Assembly (NCBI GenBank): GCA_016867055.1
Contig: VGKN01000019.1
Span: 1-12,528 of the forward strand
From: Candidatus Omnitrophota bacterium
GTDB lineage: Bacteria; Omnitrophota; Koll11; VGKN01
DNA: 12,528 nucleotides
Direction of reading: 5' to 3'
The notes below the pieces were generated by a model. That model was not told where the DNA came from and did no database searches. It saw nothing but the letters and a program-made list of their open reading frames with translations. The position numbers and the translations under genes are program-made. This document shows positions 6,845-12,479 of this stretch, piece after piece (the first letter of the stretch is position 1; the number at the start of each line of letters is the position of its first letter).

Positions 6845-8035
6845 TTATTCAGGTTGAAAATGTTTAGAAAATTTTTCAAAGGTGAAAAAATGAATCGAGC
6901 AATCCACATGCTTAATTTCTTTTTCTATTTGTTCATTAATAACATAAGCTAATTTGACATCCGGATATCGGTTAAGAAATCTTTTAAGACCTGAAGGGAC
7001 CTCTGGCATAGTCATCTTGCCTTTAACTTCAATGGGAATGGGTTTTCTGTCTTTAAGGAGGATAAAGTCAACTTCCCCACTGTCTTTAGTCCTCCAAAAT
7101 TTAATTTCCATATTAGGTGTAAGCATGGCCTGTAGTCTCAAAAACACAAACGATTCCAAAATAACTCCTTTATCAGGCCGAGAATCAATAGCGGAAAAAT
7201 CTCTCAAAAGCATATTCCTCACACCCAAATCATATAAATAAGTCTTACATGATTTTCTTAATTCATTCCCTAAGTTTTTCGAATAAGTGTAGATGCGGTA
7301 ATTAACGTAAGTCTGTTCAAGAATATCAAAGTAGCGATTGATGGCTTTGGAACTCAAACCCACTTCAGCACTTAGAGAATGCACAGAAATTGTCGACCCC
7401 TGATTCTGAGCTAAAAGGTACAAAAGATGATTGAAGGCGCGGATATTTTCTTCTTTGATGAGAGATTTAATATCTTTTAGAATGTAACTTCCCACAAGCT
7501 CATTTAAAATTTGCTGTTTTCTTTCCCTAGAATCCGTGTGAGTTAAACCTGGCATACCGCCAAAACGCAGATAATCCTCAAATGTAAAATCCGGATAGCT
7601 ATTTTTAATTTCAGCATATTCTAGAGGGTAAATACGGTACAAGAATCTTCTACCAGCCAGACTCTCCTTCAGATGTTTATGAATCTCTAAAGAAGATGAG
7701 CCGGAACAGATAATCTTAATCTTCTTTCTGGAGTCAAAAATAGCTTTTAATATCTTGGAGATATTACGCACATATTGGAATTCATCAATAAAAACAACCT
7801 CTCCTGCTTCGCTTATTATTTGCACAATCTCTTTATCTGGACGGTTAAAATCAGCTAATACCTGAGGTTGCTCTAAATCAAAAAAAGCTACTCTTAGCCC
7901 CTTTTGTCTGGCATAATCTTCTAACATCCTAAGGAGCGTTGTTTTACCGACTTGGCGAGGACCCAGAAGAATAAGGATTTCCGGCTGGATTAATTCTTGT
8001 TGTAACTTATTAAGGATATTACGCTTAATTATCAT
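6845..8035 (-). CDS. AAA ATPase with C-terminal DUF4143 domain (ATPase B)
   Basis: This 396-residue protein is a paralogue of the 2266-3522 protein. Walker A is GPRQVGKT (25-32), Walker B VVFIDE (80-85), the sensor CSGSSS (110-115), followed by HLKESLAGRR. The DUF4143 part has E294, D323 (GEVDF) and E336-V-K338 (PIEVK), matching a PD-(D/E)XK-like site. Walker A here has the usual R where ATPase A has C. The ATG has no ribosome site and lies seven bases after a -10 box, again suggesting a leaderless transcript. The primase-helicase starts 36 bp after its stop and has no promoter of its own that I can see, so this promoter probably drives ATPase B, primase-helicase and HTH-2 together. Confidence 0.92.
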   Translation of the reverse strand: MIIKRNILNKLQQELIQPEILILLGPRQVGKTTLLRMLEDYARQKGLRVAFFDLEQPQVLADFNRPDKEIVQIISEAGEVVFIDEFQYVRNISKILKAIFDSRKKIKIICSGSSSLEIHKHLKESLAGRRFLYRIYPLEYAEIKNSYPDFTFEDYLRFGGMPGLTHTDSRERKQQILNELVGSYILKDIKSLIKEENIRAFNHLLYLLAQNQGSTISVHSLSAEVGLSSKAINRYFDILEQTYVNYRIYTYSKNLGNELRKSCKTYLYDLGVRNMLLRDFSAIDSRPDKGVILESFVFLRLQAMLTPNMEIKFWRTKDSGEVDFILLKDRKPIPIEVKGKMTMPEVPSGLKRFLNRYPDVKLAYVINEQIEKEIKHVDCSIHFFTFEKFSKHFQPE

Positions 8036-8042
8036 ATTGACA

Positions 8043-8071
8043 AATATAACCTATTAGGTCAAAAAAGTCAA
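8043..8071 (-). promoter_or_regulatory. Leaderless promoter of ATPase B with palindromic operator
   Basis: Minus strand: TTGACT (8066-8071), a 17-base spacer, then TATATT (8043-8048), and seven bases to the ATG. A palindrome ACCTATTAGGT (8049-8059, plus-strand reading, single central base) lies in the spacer directly against the -10 box. The layout copies that of ATPase A, but the palindrome sequence is different, so the two genes may answer to different repressors. Confidence 0.78.
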
Positions 8072-8085
8072 GAAAATTTTTCTTC

Positions 8086-8320
8086 CTAATCTAATCTTAA
8101 AATAGCCTCTGCTATCCTCTCCATAGTCCGTCTTTGCCACATCCATCGGTCAGCCCAGAGTCCTTATAAATACCTTTTTTGTCATAACTTATTATTTAAC
8201 AGAATATTATGGCGATTTTTTCTATCTAATAAGGGGTGTAAAAAACTGTAAAACGGAAAATGCTTTTTTAATTTATCTCTTTGCAATTTAAGGTATTACA
8301 AAAAATTATCGTCATCCCTA
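8086..8320 (-). other. Conserved tail downstream of HTH-3 (tail 3)
   Basis: This is the counterpart of tail 1 and aligns to it with no gap over about 170 bases. On the minus strand a stretch reads AFSVLQFFTPLIR up to a TAG. The mini-frame from the ATG at 8183-8185 reads MTKKVFIRTLG and ends at TGA (8150-8152). The +1 frame from TGA-C continues as DRWMWQRRTMERIAEAILRL to a stop at 8086-8088. Between tails 1 and 3 the mini-frame differs mostly at third codon positions (GTG/GTA, TTC/TTT, ATT/ATA). Confidence 0.5.
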
Positions 8321-8617
8321 CTAACATACGGTTTCCTTGCACAATTCTATTGTATTACGCCATTTAATGATTTTCTGTATGTCAAAAACTGTAAAAACAG
8401 GATACCGTCTATAATCGCGCCAGGGTTTAACCCATCCCTTCTTCATCCAGTAATATAAAGTTTGTCTTGGGACATTAAGTATCTTTGCTGCTTGCGAGAG
8501 ATTATATCTTTTAAGTCTCCTCTTTTCTGCCTTGTGGATGATTCTTCTATCTGCTTCATCTAATATTGTATTTACTTGTTCATTGTGTTCTTTCTTTTTA
8601 TTGAGTAATTCCTCTAA
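8086..8617 (-). repeat. Direct repeat, right copy (tail plus HTH-3)
   Basis: Partner of the repeat at 1619-2149, same orientation, about 6.5 kb apart. Together they bracket ATPase A, HTH-2, the primase-helicase and ATPase B. The extra HTH sequence beyond 8617 is absent from the left copy. Confidence 0.75.
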
Positions 8618-8753
8618 TTTTTTCCTGCTTGCTTCAGTTAATATCTCTAATACTTGTTCGTATCTTAACCATTCTTCGCTGCCATAAGGAAAAACCTTGA
8701 TAGCCTTGCCTGTTGTGTTACCTTTAACCCGGCACTTTTTTAAAATTGCCCAT
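8321..8753 (-). pseudogene. MerR/HTH_17-like gene with frameshift in an A6 run (HTH-3)
   Basis: The ATG at 8751-8753 has a perfect GGAGG four bases upstream, but its frame reads only MGNFKKVPG before a TAA. If one A is removed from the six-A run (8736-8741 on the plus strand), the frame continues as MGNFKKCRVKGNTTGKAIKV, then FPYGSEEW, a charged helix and an intact helix-turn-helix (LSQAAKILNVPRQTLYYW), stopping at 8321. The corrected product is about 140 residues and aligns along its whole length with HTH-2. It could be a true frameshift mutation, an assembly error at a homopolymer, or expression by slippage on the A run. The C-terminus ends earlier than in HTH-1 because of a one-base difference near the stop. 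Confidence 0.75.
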
Positions 8754-8764
8754 ACCGCCTCCTT

Positions 8765-8781
8765 TTAAAATATCATTTTAA
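8765..8781 (-). promoter_or_regulatory. Inverted repeat upstream of HTH-3, candidate operator
   Basis: Perfect 7-bp arms TTAAAAT and ATTTTAA are separated by three bases and placed 12 bp upstream of the HTH-3 ATG, just before its GGAGG site. Position and symmetry fit an autoregulatory site for an HTH protein, but AT-rich palindromes arise by chance easily. Confidence 0.3.
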
Positions 8782-8876
8782 CACAAAAAAGGGTAGGAAT
8801 ATACAGAATAGATATACGAGAATATATCATCTCTTTTGTGTAAAGAAATGATTATTATCTGGCAAAAATCAAGGAA

Positions 8877-9059
8877 TTATTCAATAAGGTTTCTTTTCTT
8901 GGCTGTAAAATAGATATTACAGCAAGGGTAGATTCTGCTCCAGAGGAAAATTGCTTTGGCAAACTTTGACTGCGGGAATTTGCGGGAGATGACACAAAGA
9001 GGGCAGATTTTATGTATAAAAGAAAAGGATATTAGCAAGTTATTAACAAAAGGTCTCAT
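8877..9059 (-). CDS. Possible small cysteine-containing protein, uncertain
   Basis: A 60-codon frame starts 20 bp after the amidase stop. It contains a CPLC pair and a later CC pair (KICPLCVISRKFPQSKFAKA, then IYPCCNIYF), which could be a zinc-ribbon-like spacing. The ribosome site is poor (GAAAGAG) and I recognise no family. The opposite strand also has stop-interrupted frames of similar length, so this may be chance. Confidence 0.18.
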   Translation of the reverse strand: MRPFVNNLLISFSFIHKICPLCVISRKFPQSKFAKAIFLWSRIYPCCNIYFTAKKRNLIE

Positions 9060-9079
9060 TTTTACTCTTTCTTAATTTA

Positions 9080-9829
9080 CTACTTAAGCTGCTTTTTAAA
9101 TTGCCCCCAAGGAAAATTACGACCCGGGCATTCTGTCTTTGCTCCGCGTACTTGACCGTGACCTAAAATATTCCTCACGGGAATACGATACTGTCTCTTT
9201 AAGAGATTAACCAAATATACCAGAGAGCCCATTTGTTTATCCGAAAGTCTTTCTTTATTAAAGTTGCCAACAAGACAGATGCCAATTGCTCTCTCATTCA
9301 TATCGCCTGCTTTACAATGCGAGCCGTTCTCCTGTTTTAACCACCGAGGAGAAACTTCAATCTGGCCATCCTGTTTTTCTTTTGTGCCGTTATCAATTAC
9401 AAAATGATAGCCTATCCCCTCCCATCCTTTGCCTTGATGAAACTTATCAAAGTCCAAGGAACTGCCTTCATCAGTTGCGCTGTGATGAATAACAATGTAT
9501 TTCCATTTCTTAGAAGGATACAAAGGGATAACCGGCACAATTGGCGCAGCATTAGGAATTAAAAGACGCTGACCTTTCTCTAAAGTTTCTGTCTTTAAAT
9601 TATTCGCGAATGATAGATCCTTTATAGGGACATCATACATTTTACTAATTCGCCAGAGCGTCTCTCCGGGAGCTACTACATGAAAAACATCCTGTCTTAA
9701 AACAGAGGGGGCTAACGCAGGATATATTTCTTTAATAGGCATGGTGGGGGGTTTGACAGGTGTGGTGGCGCAGGAACTCAAAATAATCGCTAAGCCTGCA
9801 ATTAATACTAAATAAATTAGCCTTTTCAT
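9080..9829 (-). CDS. LysM-domain N-acetylmuramoyl-L-alanine amidase (amidase_2), lipoprotein
   Basis: This 249-residue protein starts at the ATG at 9827-9829, which overlaps the znuB stop as ATGA, so the two are translationally coupled. The longer TTG-started frame would add ten residues before the signal peptide and is rejected. Residues 1-20 are a lipoprotein signal (MKRLIYLVLIAGLAIILSSC) with the lipidated cysteine at C20. One LysM domain (about 49-93, FHVVAPGETLWRISKMYDVP) binds peptidoglycan. The C-terminal amidase_2/PGRP fold starts with YIVIHHSATD. The zinc ligands by family analogy are H115, H224 and C234, with Y141 as likely catalytic tyrosine. It should cleave the bond between N-acetylmuramic acid and L-alanine, acting at the cell wall from a membrane anchor. 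Its place in a zinc-import operon is unusual. Confidence 0.9.
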   Translation of the reverse strand: MKRLIYLVLIAGLAIILSSCATTPVKPPTMPIKEIYPALAPSVLRQDVFHVVAPGETLWRISKMYDVPIKDLSFANNLKTETLEKGQRLLIPNAAPIVPVIPLYPSKKWKYIVIHHSATDEGSSLDFDKFHQGKGWEGIGYHFVIDNGTKEKQDGQIEVSPRWLKQENGSHCKAGDMNERAIGICLVGNFNKERLSDKQMGSLVYLVNLLKRQYRIPVRNILGHGQVRGAKTECPGRNFPWGQFKKQLK

Positions 9830-10635
9830 TTCTTTGTTATAAGTAATTTTACTCCCCAAAAAAGCAAAAAGAGTAAACTATATAACACTACAATCATAGG
9901 GCTGGATGGTAGATCCCACAAATAAGAAAAACTTATCCCCAAGATAACACATAATACCGCAACCAAACAAGAAACAGCAAATATTACCGGGGTCCGCTTA
10001 ACAAAAACTAAAGCTGTTAGCGCCGGTATAACCAACGATGCAAATACAAATACTATTCCGCATATCTTCATAGATAAACTAATCACAATGCCGATGGTTA
10101 AATAAAGTAAGAAATCTAAAAGGTTTGCCTTCAACCCGCAGGTTAAAGCGGTTTCCCTATCAAAAGAAACAAAAATAAACTCTTTAAAGAACAAGGCATG
10201 TAAAGTTACAATTAAGACAGACACCATTCCTAAAATATTTATATCAGCCCAACTCGTATAAAGTAAATTCCCAGAAATAAGATTAAGTCCCCTTGATTCG
10301 GCAAGAGGATTTTTGGCAATTAAAATGATGGCTGTCGCAGCGCAAAAGGCATAAGTAAATCCTAAAAAAGCTTCTCTGGAGATATTGCGTTCAGTAAAAG
10401 GAAACCAAAATAAGATTATACCTACAAGAGTCAACAAAAATGCGGTCAGTTCTGGGTTTACTCCCACAAAAAGACCTAACGCTACACCCAATGCTGCCAC
10501 TTGAGATAATGCTATCCCTACAAAAACAATCCTTTTTAATATGACAAATACTCCTAGGTAAGCACAAAGACAGGCAGTTATTAAGCCGCCTAAGAGGGCT
10601 GTTTGCACAAAGGGCTCTTTAAAGATTTCTAACAT
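9826..10635 (-). CDS. znuB: Zinc ABC transporter permease, ZnuB family
   Basis: This 269-residue polytopic membrane protein of the ABC-3 family has about eight hydrophobic segments. It shows the family's N-terminal pattern (QTALLGGLITACLCAYLGVF, then VILKR) and the later cytoplasmic-loop region (FDRETALTCGLKANLLDFLLY) that contacts the ATPase. It forms the membrane channel for metal delivered by the binding protein. The ATG has an AAGGA site eight bases upstream that originally lay right at the znuC stop. A 52-bp repeat now separates them. Its stop overlaps the start of the amidase gene. Confidence 0.93.
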   Translation of the reverse strand: MLEIFKEPFVQTALLGGLITACLCAYLGVFVILKRIVFVGIALSQVAALGVALGLFVGVNPELTAFLLTLVGIILFWFPFTERNISREAFLGFTYAFCAATAIILIAKNPLAESRGLNLISGNLLYTSWADINILGMVSVLIVTLHALFFKEFIFVSFDRETALTCGLKANLLDFLLYLTIGIVISLSMKICGIVFVFASLVIPALTALVFVKRTPVIFAVSCLVAVLCVILGISFSYLWDLPSSPMIVVLYSLLFLLFWGVKLLITKK

Positions 10636-10649
10636 TGGGGAATTCCTTT

Positions 10650-10701
10650 ACCCCGCCCTTTCTTAAGTCAAAGAGATTCTTTAGGGAAGAAAGGGCGGGG
10701 T
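10650..10701. repeat. 52-bp palindromic repeat, copy 1 (znuC/znuB junction)
   Basis: Terminal inverted arms of 14 bp (ACCCCGCCCTTTCT and AGAAAGGGCGGGGT) enclose a 24-bp centre containing AGAGATTCTT on the plus strand. The element is flanked by TT on both sides, which would fit a 2-bp target duplication. It begins directly after the znuC TAA. Removing it restores a tight znuC-znuB junction in which the TAA runs into the AAAGGAA ribosome site of znuB. It could form a strong hairpin in the operon mRNA. Confidence 0.88.
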
Positions 10702-11490
10702 TTAGAGAACTATCTTTCTTCCACCAATCTCTTTCAAATTTATTTGTGTTTCAAAAATTTCAGAAAGAAGTCCTTCGTTTAATTCGTCTCTTTCGAAGAT
10801 CTTATAAGGCGCCTTCTTATTCACCCCGCCCTTTCTCTGTTCAAGAATCTCTCCTCTGCAAGAAAGGGCGGGGTTCAAAAACATAAACTTCTGGGCATAG
10901 TTGATAACCTCATTCAATTCATGGGTTACTAAAGCTATGGTTAAATGCCCATCTTTATGTAACATTCTTATTAATTCTAATATTTCCCGCTCTGCTTTAA
11001 CATCTAAGTCAGTGGTTGGCTCATCAAGGATTAAAAAATTAGGCTCAAGTGCAAGGGCTCTGGCGATAATGGTGCGTTGCTTCTGACCGCCGGAGAGATT
11101 ATAAAAGCGTTCTCTAGATAACCCCCTAATGCCAGTGATATCTAAGACCTCTAAAACTTTTTGCTTATCTATGCTGCTTGGTTTTCGTAAATACCCAATG
11201 ACTTTAGTCCGCGCCATCATCACAATTTCAAAAACAGTAAAGGGAAAGAGGGTATCAATAAACTGCCTCTGCATGCAGTAGCCAAAGCGCAAGTTTTTGT
11301 CCTTTATAACCTGTCCCGCTTGCGGCTTTAACAGCCCAATTATGCTGCGTAAGAGTGCGGTCTTGCCAGAGCCGTTCGGCCCAATGATTCCCAAGAAATC
11401 TCCTTCAAATATATCAAGGTTTAAGGAGTCGAATACCGCTAATCTGCCATAGCCCAGTTTAGCATTTTTAAATTCAACGAGCTTTTTCAT
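10702..11490 (-). CDS. znuC: Zinc ABC transporter ATPase, ZnuC family, with repeat-encoded insertion
   Basis: This is a 262-residue ABC ATPase. Walker A is GPNGSGKT (37-44), the Q-loop region CMQRQF lies at 72-77, the signature LSGGQ at 132-136, Walker B LILDEP at 153-158, and the switch histidine is H190 (VTHELNEV). It powers metal import through ZnuB. The ATG overlaps the znuA stop as ATGA. Residues 206-223 (NPALSCRGEILEQRKGGV) are encoded by an in-frame 52-bp palindromic repeat plus two bases. Without them the chain reads smoothly from FMFLN to KKAPYKIF. The insertion lies after all catalytic motifs, near the C-terminus, so activity may survive. Confidence 0.93.
   Translation of the reverse strand: MKKLVEFKNAKLGYGRLAVFDSLNLDIFEGDFLGIIGPNGSGKTALLRSIIGLLKPQAGQVIKDKNLRFGYCMQRQFIDTLFPFTVFEIVMMARTKVIGYLRKPSSIDKQKVLEVLDITGIRGLSRERFYNLSGGQKQRTIIARALALEPNFLILDEPTTDLDVKAEREILELIRMLHKDGHLTIALVTHELNEVINYAQKFMFLNPALSCRGEILEQRKGGVNKKAPYKIFERDELNEGLLSEIFETQINLKEIGGRKIVL
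10823..10874. repeat. 52-bp palindromic repeat, copy 2 (inside znuC)
   Basis: It has the same 14-bp arms as the copy at 10650-10701 and the same 24-bp centre length, with the shared core AAGAATCTCT in the opposite orientation. The flanks are TC on both sides, again fitting a 2-bp target duplication. Then 52 + 2 = 54 bp, a multiple of three, which explains why znuC stays in frame. The element resembles in behaviour the protein-coding palindromic elements known from Rickettsia, but the sequence is not one I recognise. Confidence 0.9.
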
Positions 11491-12407
11491 CCTTCCAAGC
11501 CTTTCGCCAATTTATCTACAATTGTATCTATGAGGTCAAAGTAATCTTTTGCCTCTTTTGTGCCGCCAACTGAATTAGGCACAATTCCCACTTTAGCGCC
11601 TGTCTGTTCAGCAACGAACCTTGCTGGTTTCTCATCGTAAAAAACCTCCATCAGGATTACCTTGATATTCTGTTGCTTTATTGTATGGATAACTTCTTTT
11701 AAATGGCCTGGCGAAGGCGGTATCCCTGGTTTTGGCTCAAGTTCACAGGCAACTTCTAAGCCAAATCTATTAGCAAAGTAAGACCAACTGCGATGATAGA
11801 TAGCAATCTTTTGCCCTTTAAAAGGAGCGAGTTTTGCTTTCCATTCAATCATCTTTTCGTCTATTTTCTTATTAAATTTAATAAGATTATTATTAAAAAA
11901 AGATGCATTTTGTGGTGATAGTTGCGACAGTCTTTCTGCAATATTACCTGCGATTATCTTGGCATTCAAAGGATCAAGCCAGTAATGGGGATTGCCATAA
12001 GGATGAACGTGTCCCATCGAGGCATTAACTTTTCCTAAAAGGACATCTAATTTCTCAATGCCCATCGAAGCATCTAAATATCCCAATCTTCCATAACTAA
12101 TTTTAGGGTTCCGAGAGGCATCGATTAAAGCCTGCACCCATATATCTAAGTCCATCCCGATTAAAATAAGTAAATCTACATCTTTTAACTTCATCACCAT
12201 TGAAGGACGCACTTCTATAAAATGAGGGTCTTGTGTTCCTTTAGAAAGGCTATTCACTTGTATCCTATCCTTGCCGATTTCTTTTGCTATTGAGGCTAAA
12301 TCAGAAGTGGTAGTAACGATTTTTATCATTTCCTCTGCTCTTAGGGGTAAAGGCGAGACCAAAAAAAGAATCACCAGGCTAAAAATTAAAAAAACTCTTG
12401 TCTTCAT
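11487..12407 (-). CDS. znuA: Zinc ABC transporter substrate-binding protein, ZnuA family
   Basis: This 306-residue protein starts at the ATG at 12405-12407, which has a GAGGA site eight bases upstream and opens a Sec signal peptide (KTRVFLIFSLVILFLVSPLPLRA). The GTG start 19 codons upstream is rejected because it lies across a hairpin and spoils the signal peptide. Candidate metal ligands are H62 (DPHFIEVRP), H141 (NPHYWLDP), H205 (IYHRSWSYF) and an acidic residue near 254-259 (EVFYDE). A histidine at the third position is typical of zinc-type proteins, where manganese-type ones have glutamate. The His-rich loop is short (GHVHPYGNPH). It captures zinc in the periplasm and hands it to ZnuB. 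Confidence 0.93.
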   Translation of the reverse strand: MKTRVFLIFSLVILFLVSPLPLRAEEMIKIVTTTSDLASIAKEIGKDRIQVNSLSKGTQDPHFIEVRPSMVMKLKDVDLLILIGMDLDIWVQALIDASRNPKISYGRLGYLDASMGIEKLDVLLGKVNASMGHVHPYGNPHYWLDPLNAKIIAGNIAERLSQLSPQNASFFNNNLIKFNKKIDEKMIEWKAKLAPFKGQKIAIYHRSWSYFANRFGLEVACELEPKPGIPPSPGHLKEVIHTIKQQNIKVILMEVFYDEKPARFVAEQTGAKVGIVPNSVGGTKEAKDYFDLIDTIVDKLAKGLEG

Positions 12408-12432
12408 TTTGATTTTCCTCCCACAGTCTTTT

Positions 12433-12460
12433 AGAGGGGTGGAATTTATACCACCCCTCT
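12433..12460. repeat. Perfect hairpin in the znuA upstream region
   Basis: The 10-bp arms AGAGGGGTGG and CCACCCCTCT close an 8-base loop AATTTATA. It lies 25 bp upstream of the znuA start. No T-tract follows on the minus strand (AAAAG comes next), so it is not a standard terminator of an upstream gene. It could be a leader hairpin, a small palindromic repeat, or hide a -10-like TATAAA in its loop. I found no Zur-type 9-1-9 palindrome here. Confidence 0.6.
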
Positions 12461-12479
12461 TCACCGATAACCGTTCTTC

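Larger units (their letters stand above)
8754..9079. other. Intergenic stretch upstream of HTH-3: inverted repeats, no convincing gene
   Basis: Next to HTH-3 there are two inverted repeats, TTAAAAT-ATC-ATTTTAA (8765-8781) and GATATA-CGAGAA-TATATC (8811-8828). The first overlaps a TAAAAT that could be a -10 box, but no good -35 box was found. The rest carries only the weak small frame at 8877-9059. I saw no clear terminator after the amidase gene. Confidence 0.45.

Noticed and set aside
1683..8185. The mini-frames (for example MTKKVFIRTLG followed by TGA) resemble the N-terminus of MiaB/RimO methylthiotransferases, with TGA in place of the first cluster cysteine, as if selenocysteine were used.
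   Set aside because: After the TGA the same frame is not conserved and stops within three codons in tail 2, there is no room for such an enzyme, and no selenocysteine insertion hairpin was seen.
1619..8753. The island as a classical composite transposon.
   Set aside because: There is no transposase, integrase or terminal inverted repeat; the bracketing repeats are HTH genes with their tails.
9830..9859. Upstream TTG start for the amidase lipoprotein.
   Set aside because: It would add residues before a complete lipoprotein signal and lose the ATGA coupling to znuB.
1572..10860. TTCAAGAATCTCT occurs both at the arsR promoter (minus strand) and in the centre of the 52-bp element in znuC.
   Set aside because: A 13-base match between AT-rich stretches in 12.5 kb is expected by chance, and the element's arms are absent at arsR.
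10635..10886. Plus-strand frame across the znuC/znuB junction.
   Set aside because: It lies opposite znuC and the palindromic repeats, has no ribosome site and no recognisable domain; the same holds for the other plus-strand frames in the window.
12408..12464. Upstream GTG start for znuA at 12462-12464.
   Set aside because: It would put 19 charged residues before the signal peptide and run through a perfect hairpin; the internal ATG has a good ribosome site.
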